Assembly: GCF_027943255.1 (NCBI RefSeq)
Contig: NC_072895.1
Location: forward strand, 74,092,001 to 74,156,000
Reading direction: 5' to 3'
DNA length: 64,000 nucleotides
Source of the DNA: Anastrepha obliqua
Taxonomy: Eukaryota > Arthropoda > Insecta > Diptera > Tephritidae
The first letter of the stretch is position 1. The number at the start of each line of letters is the position of its first letter. Of this stretch, positions 22,688-34,285 are shown in pieces. The notes under the pieces are model-generated. The model had not been told where the DNA came from. It ran no database searches and worked only from the letters and a program-made list of their open reading frames with translations. The translations under genes and the position numbers were made by a program.

Positions 22688-24010
22688 TCTATATATATAA
22701 ATGTGAAAATCTGTCCCTATGTTCGCTTATAACTCGAGAATGGCTGAACGGATTTATCTTATCTTGGTCTTGAATTATTCGTGGAGGTCTAGGGAAGGTT
22801 TTAAAGGTGAGAAAAATTCGAATAATTGCCGGGAAAGTGGTCAAAACGTGGACCCGGGTAACCTTCGGATGTGTATATACAATATGGGTATCAAATGAAA
22901 GCTGTTGGTGAATGCTTTAGTTCAGAGTATTTTTCATGCCGCTCCGTGACTAGGGTCTCGAGATAGAGACCAAAACGTGGACCCTAGAATGTGTTTGTAC
23001 AATATGAATATCAAATTGAAGCTGTTGGTGAATGCTTTAGTACAGAGTATTTTTCATGCCGCTCCGAGACTGGGGTCTCGAGATATAGGTCAAAACGTGG
23101 GCCCGGGTAACCTTCGGATGTGTATATACAATATGGGTATCAAATGGAAGCTGTTGGTGAATGCTTTAGTTTAGAGTATTTTTCATGCCGCTCCGTGACT
23201 AGGGTCCCGAGATAGAGACCAACACGTGGACCCTAGAATGTGTTTGTACAATATGGATATCAATTGGAAGCTGTTGATGAATGCTTTAGTACAGAGTATT
23301 TCTCATGCCGCTCCGTGACTGGGGTCTCGAGATATAGGTCAAAATGTGGGCCCGGGTAACCTTCGGATGTGTATATACAATATGGGTATCAAATGGAAGC
23401 TGTTGGGGAATGCTTTAGTTCAGAGTATTTTTCATGCGGCTCCGTGACTAGGGTCCCGAGATAGAGACCAAAACGTGGACCCTAGAATGTGTTTGTACAA
23501 TATGAATGTCAAATTGAAGCTGTTGGTGAATGCTTTAGTTCAGAGTATTTTTCATGCCGCTCCGTGACTAGGGTCCCGAGACAGAGACCAACACGTGGAC
23601 CCTAGAATGTGTTTGTACAATATGGGTATCAAATGGAAGCTGTTGGTGAATGCTTTAGTTCAGAGTATTTTTCATGCCGCTCCGTGACTAGGGTCCCGAG
23701 ATAGAGACCAACACGTGGACCCTAGAATGTGTTTGTACAATATGGATATCAATTGAAAGCTGTTGGTGAATGCTTTAGTACAGAGTATTTCTCATGCCGC
23801 TCCGTGACTGGGGTCTCGAGATATAGGTCAAAACGTGGGCCCGGGTAACCTTTGGTTGTGGATGTGCAATATGGGCATCAAATGAAAGCTGTCGATAAGT
23901 GCTTTAATGTGGGGTAATTTTCATACCTATTGATGACTAGGGTCTCGAAATATATGCCAAAACGTGGACCCACCATGTCTTTGCCCAGCGAAGCGGGCCG
24001 GGTTTGCTAG
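22688..24010 (+). mobile_element. Non-autonomous Helitron with internal minisatellite
   Basis: It begins TCTATATATATAAATG after a host A (22687) and ends CTAG before a host T (24011), with no target duplication, as Helitrons do. A short hairpin (GCCCAGCGAAGCGGGC at about 23985-24000) lies about 8 nt before CTAG. The related element at 19875-20509 has an unfilled version of the site on the opposite strand (TTATTA|TAAATAAATAA), so both boundaries are directly confirmed. There is no Rep/helicase ORF; almost the whole interior is tandem repeat. Confidence 0.85.
22841..23965. repeat. Minisatellite inside the Helitron, about 9 units of about 120-128 bp
   Basis: Units run from CAAAACGTGGACCC to GGGTCTCGAGATAGAGACC. 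They share CAATATGGGTATCAAATG, AAGCTGTTGGTGAATGCTTT and TTTTTCATGCCGCTCCGTG. Two variants tend to alternate: one with CCCGGGTAACCTTCGGATGT and one with CCCTAGAATGTGTTTGTAC. Unit starts are near 22841, 22970, 23093, 23220, 23340, 23470, 23590, 23710 and 23828. The ORF at 22977-23174 is a by-product of the repeat. Confidence 0.85.
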
Positions 24011-24204
24011 TAAATAAATAAAAATAAAGAAAAAACATAACCATTTAGCTGAAGGCCAAAAATGGTGATATTTGTAAATTGAAATCCTTCGGCAAAGTTT
24101 CTTATTTTGATCCCTAGAATACGATTTTCACAGAGCAATGAGCGATTTTTAAATCGACCCGCCCTAATATATATATATACATATATTTATAGCCAAGTAG
24201 AATC

Positions 24205-24430
24205 AACTTAAAAAACATTTTTCGAATAGCGGTCGCCCCTCGGCAGGCAATGGCAAACCTCCGAGTGTATTTCTACCATGAAAAAGCTCCTCATAAAAAT
24301 ATCTGCCGTTCGGAGTCGGCTTAAATTGTAGGTCCCTCCAATTGTGGAACAACATCAAGACGCACACCACAAATAGGAGCAGGAGCTCGGCCAAACACCC
24401 AAAAAGGGTATGCGCGCCAATTATATATGT
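24205..24430 (+). repeat. SINE copy (3' part)
   Basis: It starts at CATTTTTCGAATAGCGGTCG and continues through CCCCTCGGCAGGCAATGGC, TGCCGTTCGGAGTCGGC, AAGACGCACACCA and GGAGCTCGGCCAAACACCC to the GCGCCAATTATATATG tail. The tRNA-like head is absent. The small minus-strand ORF at 24203-24394 is a by-product. Confidence 0.75.
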
Positions 24431-24639
24431 ATATATATATATATTTTAAATTTCAAAATGTTATATTAAACCTACTTTTCTGTGCTAATATAATTCAATT
24501 ATGAATAGTCTTTGGTTATTAGTGCATTTAGTTTAAGATATTTTTTCCTACAATTTTTTAACGAAGTCCTACGGATGATTATATACAGAACGAAATTTGT
24601 TGGTGTTGTCATCAGAAAATTCTATATTTTTCGAAAATA

Positions 24640-25843
24640 AAGAGTAATTTTTTAAGAGCTATAAGAAAGTTTTTCCAGAAAACACACGTAAAATTCATGA
24701 AAATGCATGAATTTTTTATTTAAATCGATAGTTCAGTCAATATAATTTATTGTTTGAAGATTATTTCATGCAAATGTTGACCGCGACTGCGCTTCAAATG
24801 GTCCATCCGCTTAGTCCAATTGTGGCATACTTTTTCCAATGTTTCGGCCGGTATCTCACATATAAATGATTCAATGTTGTCTTCCAATGCGTTAATTGAA
24901 GCAGGCTTGTCTGAATAGACATGAGCTTTAACATAGCCCTACAAAAAATAATCTAAACGCGTTATATCGCACGATCTGGGTGGCCAATTGACAGGTCCCG
25001 AACGTGAAATAAAATGCCCATTGTTACGCGTGCTGTGTGGCATGTGGCACCTTGTTGAAACCACATGCCATGACTTGCATTTTGGGCAAAAAAAAGTTGG
25101 ATATCATTTCACGATAGCGCTCACCATTCACAGTTACGTTACGATTCGCAGCATCTTTGAAGAAGTACGGTCCAATGATACCTCCAGCCCATAAACTGCA
25201 CCAAACTGTGACCTTTTGTGGATACATTAGTAGCTCTTGGAATTCTCCTGGCTGATCTTCACTCCAAAATCCACAATTCTGCTTACACAATTTTTCGATA
25301 AAAAACTTTTATCTTTCCAAGAGCCCATTCACCAAAAATTCTGCGTTGCGGTAGGTCATTCGTCTTCAATTCTTGCACCAGCTGTATTTTGAAAGACTTC
25401 ACACCTAAATCTTTTCGCAAAATTCTCCACGTTGTTGAGTAACAGAGGCCCAATTGCTGCAAACGGCGACGAATCGATAATTGATGGTCATCATTAACAC
25501 TGGCCGAAACAGCTGCGATATTTTCTTCAGTTCGCGCTCTACGTAAGCGTGTTGGTGGTTTGATGTCCAATAATATAAATTTGGTTCTAAATTTAGTCAC
25601 AAAAGCTCGAATAACCGCTTCAGTGGGTCGATTAAACTGACCATAAAATGGAAGAAGCGCGCGATAAACTTTCTTAACAGAACACGCATTTTTATTATAA
25701 AATTCAATGATTTGCAAGCGTTGTTCGTTTTGTGTTAAATCATATACCAAACTGAAGATGTTTGGCAGTGAAACAAAACACGAAACGTGCGTCAGCTGTT
25801 TAAACCAACTGTTTAAAAAGATAATAGCTAAAAAATCACCCGT
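24640..25843 (-). mobile_element. Mariner-type element (DD41D-like), inactivated
   Basis: The ends AAGAGTAATTTTTT and AAAAATCACCCGT are decayed inverted repeats (compare AAGGGTGATTTTTT at 40063), with TA at 24638-24639 and 25844-25845. The minus-strand transposase begins near 25735 (NEQRLQIIEFYNKNACSVKK), with a helix-turn-helix pair (ENIAAVSASVNDDHQLSI, QQLGLCYSTTWRILRKDLG) to about 25283. It shifts frame into CGFWSEDQPGEFQELL and GGIIGPYFFKDAANRNVTVN. The first catalytic block is deleted. At the second, the codon expected to encode Asp is absent (MWFQQ followed directly by GATCHTAR). The tail DITRLDYFL is present with a stop. Confidence 0.8.
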
Positions 25844-26439
25844 TAGTTTAATTAGTTGAATTGCTTCTTCTTTCGCTGAAAATCTGGAAAGCTGGAAAAG
25901 TGTAAATACGAAATTCATATAAAGCGATTAAAGGCCAAGAATGCATTACTCGTCCATTTTTGAGTATTATATAAGAAGGTCTTCATGTAACTAAGTTATT
26001 CTCATTTTCGAGCTAAGCTCTCAAATTTGTAATTTAAGAAGCAGATCTACCATACAATATATTTCTCTCGTTAATTAGTAATTATGAAATAGTATCACAT
26101 CATTTCGATAAGTTTTCTGTATCCTTTCGAAGAAGAGGGGAAATACAAAATATGATGGTAAACAAATATGTGTTTTTTTAACAAAAAATTTAATCAAATT
26201 ATATTTATGTTGCTAGTTTTTCAACTGTCTTTTACTTGCAAGAAGTTGTGCAAAAAATTGTACAATTGCTTTTTTTTTCGCTTTCATTTCCTCAACAGCA
26301 ATATACTTTATAAACTTATACGTAAAAATATCAAGAATATCAAACTATCAGTGCTGCCGTAACCGAATTGGCTGGTCGAGTTCTGCCAAGAACTCAGAAA
26401 CGGTGTAATCGCCAATTACATATATAAGTATATACATGG
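25844..26439. other. AT-rich intergenic DNA
   Basis: No gene was recognised. A short CGCCAATTACATATATAAG near 26410 resembles the SINE tail. Confidence 0.45.
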
Positions 26440-27310
26440 TTGGTTGATTGGTAGAGGTGCGACCGTTATTTAGTCAAACTATCTTGATTTGACTATTAAT
26501 CTGCCTATATCATCTATTTTCTTTCCTGCAATTTCTACCAAGTTGTTCATTGAGAATTTCTCCAGCATTCTATGTGGTAGAACACCCAGACTTGGGCAGT
26601 CACACAGATACACAGATAGTGGAAGACTGCCTCCCTAGCATCTTTTTGGTTGCTGCGTCTACATCTATCGTTATACGGCTACCCCATCTTCCTAGCATGG
26701 TCTCCGATAGGCCAATGGCCGGTTATTGTTGACGTAATTCTAAAGATGTCTATTATTGGCTTTCTTAACAGCTCGTCAGTTCTGGACTTGTTGTAATCTG
26801 GCCACGTTTCCTTCGCTATTTTGCAGGTATCCATGTTGGTCCATCTGTCAACAGTGTACTTCTGGAATTGTAAAAAAATTTCCCTTTTGTAGACGCTTCG
26901 AGAGCAGCCCGCTGATACCACTTCGGATACGCTAGAGGAAGCCCCCTGTCTTGCCAGCGCATGAACTTTCTCATTTCCTTCTATGTTCCCATGGGTAGGT
27001 ACCCAGGTGAGATTGATGTCTATCATGCGTGCTAAGGCATTTAATTCTTCTTTGCATTGTTTGACAATTTTTGAATTGGTTGTTGGAGACTTTATAGCTA
27101 AGACGGCTGGTTGACTATCCATAGAAACAGGCGTTTCTAATGATAATGATGATTTCTGATTATCCTCCAAGCTTCCCTTATCCCGATAACCTTTGCTCGA
27201 AAGATGCTGTTCCAATTCGCTAGAAAGGACTTGGAAGTTTCGAGGTCATTCGAATATACACCCGCGTCGACGCCGCAATCCATCTTGGATCTATCGGTGC
27301 GGTGGTATCA
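26440..27310 (-). pseudogene. Non-LTR retrotransposon RNase H and C-terminal fragment
   Basis: The minus-strand translation gives a degraded RNase H domain: VDAGVYSND in another frame, then METPVSMDSQPAVLAIKSP-like, and INLTWVPTHGNIEGNEKVHALARQGAS, where the histidine and GNE box are clear. The post-RNase H tail follows: FQKYTVDRWTNM, TDELLRKPIIDI, ITSTITGHWPIGDHARKMG, then a CRSC...HYLCDCPSLG zinc-finger-like piece out of frame. This order is typical of I, LOA and R1-type elements. The 5' end is truncated at about 27310, and there are frameshifts near 27215 and 26680. Confidence 0.7.
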
Positions 27311-28299
27311 ATTAAAAGCTTAATATAATATTACAACTTTTTTTCTACAAAGTTTCATTGAAACCAACTACTTTTTAAAAGAAAGGTTAACAAATGCTAT
27401 TGTTGAGGCGGGAGACTCGATGTACTTAGAGATATTACTTATACGCCCTGTTATCCATCATGCTACGGTTTAAAATTTAGATTAGATTTTTAAACTAAAA
27501 TACAACTAAATCATTACTTTTTATTTCGCAAATTACTAATATTATGTGCCATTAATTTTGTTACGGAGAGGTAAAAAAAAAGTTTCGTTAAATTTTTAAG
27601 TTTGAATTCGAATTTAGTCTCCTTTATTTTTAATTCTTCCAAGTGTTTTATGAAAATCTTGCCAATATGCCAAAATAGAGTCAAAATAGATATTGCATGA
27701 CCTGCCAATATATTTACATATAAATGGTTATTAAAAAGTGTTCATTTGTTGTTATTATTTTGCTTGTTGGTGATATTTCATATTTCTTATTTATTCATTC
27801 ATATTTTTATATATATTGAAATTTAACTACCGTAACTCAAATCAGCTTAAATTATTTTTTACAAATCAGCTTAAATTATTATTTTACTTTTTTCACCAAA
27901 ATAAGCACACAGTTTGGTCACAAATAATATTTTATTTAATATTTACTGAAAGCAATCAACTACTATATGTTCCAATCACATTCACATACATCACAAGCTC
28001 CTGAATTTTGAGTTCAATTACAAAAAAGCAATTACGAAAAGGAATTTGCTAACATTCAAAATATTAAACCATTCATTCATATACATTTTTACACATGTGC
28101 TTCAGTGGAGCCTTCAAATTATAGATATATATTTCAGACAACAACAAAAACTCAGCAGAGTTCGCTACATATTCTAGGAAGTGTCAATGTGCTTTAGAAG
28201 ATATGTGACAAATGTAGGATGTCCGGTAGAAGAACTAGAAATTAAAATAGAATTACTGACGATAAAATTTATTTCGAAAAATTAGTAAAAAGAAGATAA
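27311..28299. other. AT-rich intergenic DNA
   Basis: Very AT-rich; only low-complexity ORFs (Leu, Phe, Lys, Asn) are found. A short direct repeat, ATCAGCTTAAATTATT, occurs at about 27841 and 27866. Confidence 0.45.
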
Positions 28300-29170
28300 A
28301 GGCGGATTTTATTTTTTAAAAATAATTTCCTCTAAATATTGACCGCTATGTTGGATACTCTCTTAGAAGTCGGTCTTCGGCTAAATGTTCAAGAAGTGAT
28401 ATCGGGATACCACGTACCTCACGACGATATTTTCTTTTAGTGCTGCGATGATACTGGATTTCTTTCATAGACTTAACGTTAGAGGTACCCACATAGCTAA
28501 ACGTCCAGGATTCGGCGAAGATATATCACCGGAATGGCTTTTCAGTTTGTTAGGGTCGAAATCACGCACTATCGCCATGATTTCTTTGGGCATATGAGGC
28601 GTGGCGCTATCTTGCTGAAACCATGTATGTGTACTGAAGGATGGATATTCTATCATTATTAGCAGAAAATAATTACTCAACATATACCGATAAGAGACAC
28701 CGTTCACGCAAATTTCTGGCCTTCGTCGATTTTCAAAACAACATGGTCCAATTATTACACTGCTTGACAATGTGCACCAAACCGTCACTTTGGCGCTGTG
28801 AAGTAGCTGTTGATATTTTAATTGGGGGTTCTATCCAATAGGGTCCAATAAAAGCAATGTAGCGTTTACCATACGAAATCGTTCTAATATTGTCTCACAG
28901 AAATTTACGGCCAAATGGCAATCGTGGCACGGTTACAATTTTTCAAAATTTCCAAGAGCCTTCGTCAATATTTGATGCATAATAGTTTTGTAGCCCAGGG
29001 TAGCCGCTTTCTTGCGTAGCGACATGTTCAATATTTGCATTCCTTCTCGATGTCTGGTTGGGCCTCGACTGTGGGCTGTTTGTCACCCAACTTGTTGGCG
29101 GGATCTTTGAACCCATGAACGAATCAAGTCTTCACTGACGTAAACGTTGAAAATCGCAACGTTAAAAAGA
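28300..29170 (-). pseudogene. Mariner-type transposase relic (DD41D-like)
   Basis: On the minus strand, from 29170 downward, scattered frames give NKLGDKQPTVE, TIMHQILTKALG, VNFCETILERF, KVTVWCTLSSSVIIGPCCFE, ICVNGVSYRYMLSNYFL, and TWFQQDSATPHM, which includes the second catalytic Asp. The first catalytic block (FSDEAHF type) is not visible, and there are many stops. It is related to the element at 24640 but more decayed. Confidence 0.7.
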
Positions 29171-29905
29171 TCTATGACGAGCAGTTGCCTACGAAGCGAA
29201 GTTAAGTAAATAATCGTGTAAAGTGTGCAGATATAATATGCCATATGGATGTAAAATCAAAGGAATTCCTTTGCCAAAGGTGCCTTTTATTATGAAAAAA
29301 TGTACGGCTTACGAGGTTGTAGTTCAGAATTTAGATGCGAAAAAACATAACGATTCATAAAACAATAAAAAAAAACTATAACAAATTAACCTACTAAATA
29401 GTATTTCAAAGGCTTTTAAATTTTTTCCGAAATAGTAATAGTTAAATAGGTCTGCTCGTGTGAATTGAACGTCAACCCCACAAAGATGTTATTTACAAAC
29501 AAATATAAAGTACCTGCTTCCCAGGCTCTTTCGCTCAATGGAGAAAAGTTCCTCTGAATTTCTCTAGATCGTAAACTCAACTGGAACCGAAACATTGAAA
29601 ACACGCAAATAAAAGCCGTTCCTACCCCAAAGCGAAAGTGTTGAACGGGAAAGACGTTTGAATATCGGCTCCGCGATTTCAAGCGCCAATTCGAGGTCCA
29701 ATAGCTTTGAACATTGGAAGTTTACACCTGAGTGTAGTGCGATTGTGATATATTTCGTTTACTTCGAGTATTTCACACAGTTTATTAAAAAACGAAATTA
29801 ATTAAATTTCATCAAACCTTTTTATTTCGCCGCGAAATAAAACTTAAATTCAGCAATAATTTTTGAGAGTTCTCTCTGATAAACAAAATACTTCCAGTGT
29901 TAAAA
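29171..29905. other. Intergenic DNA
   Basis: An 88-residue minus-strand ORF at 29416-29682 has no recognised similarity. Nothing else was seen. Confidence 0.4.
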
Positions 29906-30045
29906 AAATAAAATAAAATAAAATAAAATAAAATAAAATAAAATAAAATAAAATAAAATAAAATAAAATAAAGTAAAATAAAAATAATAATAATATTAAT
30001 ATAATAAATAAATAGATAATAATAATAAATAAATAAATAATAATG
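29906..30045. repeat. (AAAAT)n microsatellite followed by AAT/AAAT repeats
   Basis: About 13 tandem AAAAT units run to about 29971, then degenerate AATA/AAT repeats to about 30045. The minus-strand ORF across it (repeating FILFY) is a by-product. Confidence 0.9.
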
Positions 30046-30324
30046 TTAAATGTTTGCACTCCGCTGCCGGGCGGTGGAATAACGCCTAAAAACACTAAGG
30101 ACTTAGATGTTACAGTACAATTGCATTATCAGAAGTCAATTAGATTTCTAATTGTAAAGGTAAACCAATTTATTTTTGCTAATGGCAACTAATTGCAATT
30201 AGTTTTACCATTGGAATAAAAAATTCAATTATCTAATGGGAATTAGTTGAACTCATTCTAATTTTTTGATGAATTAGAGAATATAAACCAATTGCATCAA
30301 TTGCTAGTTCTAATTGGAATTTAA
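30046..30324. repeat. CAATT/AATTG-rich stretch
   Basis: From about 30110, the motif CAATT or its complement AATTG recurs many times, including CTAATTGCAATTAG and CCAATTGCATCAATTG. It may be the diverged 5' part of the following retrotransposon or an unrelated repeat. Confidence 0.35.
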
Positions 30325-32195
30325 CATGTTTGGTTTATGGTTACTTTTGATTCAAGTGAGGATATCAACAAGATTTACAAAATAAACCATATTCTCCACT
30401 TAATCGTTGTCATTAAACCCGCAAAGCCTCAAATTTGATTCCCCAATGTAAAAGTTGTCAAGCATTTGGTCATACTAAGAACTACTGTAACAAAACTCTA
30501 AAATGTGTAAAGTGTAGTTGAGAGCATAGTACATCGGAATGTAAAAAACTGTTTCACCAAAGCCCAAAATGTTGCAACTGCGGAGAAAATCATCCCGCTA
30601 ACTACAGTCGCAAAGAACTTGCAAAAAATCCGTGATAAACACAGGCATAAACAACGAAAGCCAAATCGTAATAATAAAGTTATCGATAATCCAAATAAAA
30701 TTATTGGGACCAATGCTGTGAAAACAAAAAAACCTTCTTTTGCTGAAATTCTCAATGAAGATAAGAAGAATGTGATATCAAACAAAACAACAAACAATGA
30801 TCAGATTTTCACCCAAATACTTCTCAAATTGAATAATCAAGAAGATTTGAATAAAAACCTCCGAAAACGATTAAATGATCTTGAAAAACAAATAAGGTCC
30901 AAAGGTAACAAAATCAATGACTGATATGCTGAGAATTATGGCATGGAATGCGAACGGAATTCACAAAAATGAATTACAAATTTTATTATAATTAGCAAAT
31001 ATTGACGTCTGTCTTATTTCTGAAACACACTTCACCAAACATTCGCACATTGAATTCAAGCACTATAATGTCTACCACACTACACACCCAAGCAACTGTC
31101 CAAGGGGTGGTAGTGCTGTAATAATTAAGAAAAATATTGAGCAGTACGAAGATTTCAATTTAAGTACAGAAATATTCCAAACCACAACAGTAACAATTAA
31201 AACAAAAAACCAACCACTTTCAATTACTGCTATATATTGCCCATCAAGATACAATATATCCTCAGACGAATACAAGAAACTCATCAACATGCAACAAACT
31301 TAAGTTCGCAATTGGTGGAAATTTTAACGCAAAAAATTTTTCTTGGAGGTCACGTTTAACCACAGTGAAAGGGCGTTAGTTGTACAAAGCAGCGCGAGAA
31401 ACTGGATGCGACTTAATTTCAACGGCGAAACGAACATATTGACCAACTGATGTCAATAAAACTCCAGACTTGATCGACTTTTTCATTGTAAAAACACTGT
31501 CAACGAATTTTATTGAAATAGCCGAAGGTTGTGAAAGTAATCCGACGCTACATAATAAAAATACTGACTGAAAATCCTTTGCAAAAATTCTTCAAAATAT
31601 TCAACTAAATGATTTCTTAATAACCACCAAAGATCAAGCGGAAGAAGTTCAAAGGTTTGTCCAAGTAATTTGAGTCAGCTGCCTGGATGAGTACAAAAAA
31701 GGAAAACAACTGAAGCTTAATACCCCAAAGAAATTAAGCAGCTCATCACAAACAAAAGAAAATTACGCCGAAAATGGCAACAAACTCGTTCCGCCAGTGA
31801 CAAAACCAAACTAAACAAAGCATAACAAGAATTAAATGGTGAAATAAATTTTATTAAAAATGAATCAATAAATAAGTATATTTCAAGTTTAAGACTTGAA
31901 AAAAGAGGTGACTACTCACTTTGGAAATGTACTAAATATTTGAAAAGACCAAACTGTAACGTTCCTTCAATCAAAAAAGACAATAATACATGGGCAAAAA
32001 GTGACAAAGACAAGGCAATAGCGTTTGCAAAACACTTAACAAAAACCTTCCAACCCAATGAAAATCAATGTGACAATTTGTATACTTTTACTGTGAACGA
32101 AAACACGCCTACCTCATTCATTACCATAAAAGAACTCAATAAAGAAATAAAACACCTAAAAGATAAAAAAAGCGCCCGGATTCGATTTGAAATTT
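30325..32195 (+). mobile_element. Jockey-clade retrotransposon, 3'-truncated and decayed
   Basis: ORF1 remnants: LVTFDSSEDINKIYKINHIL, then three CCHC zinc knuckles (CKSCQAFGHTKNYC, KCVKCS-EHSTSEC, KCCNCGENHPANY), then a basic tail to a stop at 30924. ORF2 starts near 30928 with MLRIMAWNANGIHKNELQIL, an APE-type endonuclease: LISETHFTKHSH, GGSAVIIKK and ITAIYCPSRYNI are visible. After many stops the linker continues (YSLWKCTKYLKRP, LNKEIKHLKDKKS) to the start of the RT (SPG-F-DL). There the element is cut off at about 32195, before the catalytic core. Confidence 0.8.
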
Positions 32196-32918
32196 GAAAA
32201 GGTTGAGCCAAGGAGCACCAGGAGATTTGGTGGCTCCTAAAACACTCAGACTAAAAAGCCCATTTATATTTAAAGCTCTGGAAAGAGGATAGATAGTCAA
32301 GAAGCTAAGGAGAAAAGTCTCAGAGAAGGGATAGGAAAGAATATAGACAGAGATAGAGATCGTTAGTCCTGTGAGAATTTTCCAGATTCTTTGGCAAATC
32401 TGTAAATATCCTCCAGTTTTAGAGAACGAATATTACTCATTCTCACGACATCGGAATCCAAAACTCGTAGCCGGCTCTAGCAAATTGGGATCACATGAGA
32501 ACCGTATGAGGTTTCCTTCTAGGAATTGCTGAACTGCGGGTTGGAAATGGAGAGTGTTGAAAAATTTCTCTGCTACCGTCCCGCTTCTGCCAGAACACAA
32601 CATTGCAGTCATACTTTTTACTCATGTAAGCTTACCTAACTAGCGCAGTTGGTTTGTGGTATAAAATTTTTCATTTCTATTCCTTTCATAATTTTAAAAC
32701 TTCATGTCACAAATAAACTCATGCCAAAAACAGATGTATTAAGGATCGATAGTCTTATCGGTGTATTAGCCATAAATATTGTATGTCATGGAAACTACCA
32801 GCCCTTCCAATGGTGAATGTCAATGCACTGAAGTCCCACACTGTTCTAGGTAAAGACATGCATACTTAATTATTAATTTATTTTTTTACTTAAGGAACAT
32901 ACACTACATTATGTAATA
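32196..32918. other. Non-coding block, probably repetitive
   Basis: The part at 32200-32620 is less AT-rich than its surroundings and looks like a retroelement untranslated region, but I recognise no protein or defined end. Confidence 0.3.
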
Positions 32919-34178
32919 CAGGGTGAACGATATAAAGTGTTACCAACTTCACACTGCTTGTATCTGTAAAACAGCTCATGACATCAACGTCAAAATTGTT
33001 CTAATGACAGTTCAATATATTGTTTATAAGCCATCAGAAGCATTTGCGTCTCAGTCTTGTTGAATTTTTTTTTTTCTGTTATGGAATTCAAACGCAATAG
33101 TGTGATTGAGTTACATTTGGCTGGAAAATCACAATCAGCCATTGTTCGTGAGCTCTGTCACCTCAAAGTGAATAAAATGTTTGTGTAACGCACTATAAAA
33201 CATTAGAATGATACTGGTAGCATTGCAAAACGCTATGGAGGCGGACCAGAAAAAACCGCAACAACGCCAGAAATGATTCGGAGAATGAAGGTTCGACTTG
33301 AACGAAATCCACGTCGAAGTGGAAGAAAAATGGCCAAATAACTGAAAATATTGAAAAATTAGCTCAAGGTCAAGGCTTACAAGTTCCAAAAAGCACACGA
33401 TCTTTCACCCCAGCAAAAAAAAATTTCGGTGCGAAAGAGCAAAGGAGTTGTTGCGCTTGCACGAATTTCTTAACATTGTGTTTTCTGATGAAAAAATTTC
33501 CCAATTGAGCAGTTCATAAACACTTAAAACGATCGTGTTTACTTGACCCAATGCTCATTCGAGAATTTGAGCCTACGTATGGCCACTCGAAGCAGTTTCC
33601 CATCGCAAGTAATGGTTTGGGCCCCAGTGACCGTTGATGGACGCTCTCCAATCGTTTTTATCGAGCCTGGTGTCAAAGTGAATGCGACTTATTATCGGGA
33701 AAATGTTTTGGAAGCTGCTTTAGAGCCGTGGACACGCAAACATTTCGGTCGTAGACCATGGAGGTTTCCACAGGACTCGGCATCGTCTCATAAAGCTCGT
33801 GTGCCCGAAGAATGGTTAAAAAATCATGTTCCACACTTCATTTCGTCCACACAATGCCTTTCGAATTCGCCAGACGCAAATCCGGTGGACTACTCCATCT
33901 GGTCCATTTTGGAGAGAAAGGTGAGGACTAAAAAATATGCCAGTATGGATGCGCTGAAAAAAGCGATTATACGAGAATGGGCCAAAATACCTCAAGATCA
34001 CATTCGTGCAGCATGCAACTCATTTTTTGACCGTTTGAAGGCTATAGTCAAGACAAAAGGTGGTCATATCGAGCTAAAGTGAATATATGATAAAATTGTA
34101 ATCATTTTTGAACAATTTTGTCTTTGAAATGAATAAAAACTAATTTCACACAAAAAAGTTATGCTGTTTTGAATAGGT
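32919..34178 (+). mobile_element. maT-type mariner (DD37D), inactivated, right end incomplete
   Basis: The left end is CAGGGTGAACGATATAAAG after TA (32917-32918). The transposase starts at 33078 (MEFKRNSVIELHLAGKSQSA) and has stops near 33187 and 33341 and frameshifts before and after the first catalytic block, VFSDEKI (about 33478). The C-terminal part (33543-34082) is open: PSQVMVWAPVTVDG, FPQDSASSHKARVPEEWL, NSPDANPVDYSIWSILE, ending KTKGGHIELK. Counting from the Asp of PQDSAS to the Asp of NPVDYS gives 37 residues between them, which is the DD37D spacing of the maT group. The expected right terminal repeat is missing. Confidence 0.8.
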
Positions 34179-34285
34179 AATGAAGTGATAAGATAGCTAT
34201 GAATTGGGCTAGACTAAGAGCTACTTAAAAAAGTTTGTGAAGATAAGTGAAGATAATCTTGCGATCAGTCTAAGAAATATAGAAC

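Larger units (their letters stand above)
22447..24167. mobile_element. Long-TIR DNA element interrupted by a Helitron
   Basis: The left arm starts TTAGGCCGGGTTGATTTG at 22447 and the right arm ends AAATCGACCCGCCCTAA at 24167, so this copy is inverted relative to the one at 19875. The 3' part is shortened: after GGCCAAAAATGGTGATATTT it jumps to TTCGGCAAAGTTTC, losing the GC-rich centre. It was split at 22687/24011 by a Helitron. The surrounding (TA)n makes its own target duplication unreadable. Confidence 0.75.

Noticed and set aside
22977..23174. ORF with repeating MYNMNIKLKLLVNALVQS peptide
   Set aside because: It is a translation of two units of the Helitron minisatellite; the repeat length and lack of homology show it is not a protein.
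22841..23965. CRISPR-like regular repeats
   Set aside because: The units are long (120 bp or more) and directly adjoining with no unique spacers, inside a eukaryotic Helitron.
29850..30095. Minus-strand ORF rich in FILFY
   Set aside because: It is the (AAAAT)n microsatellite read in one frame.
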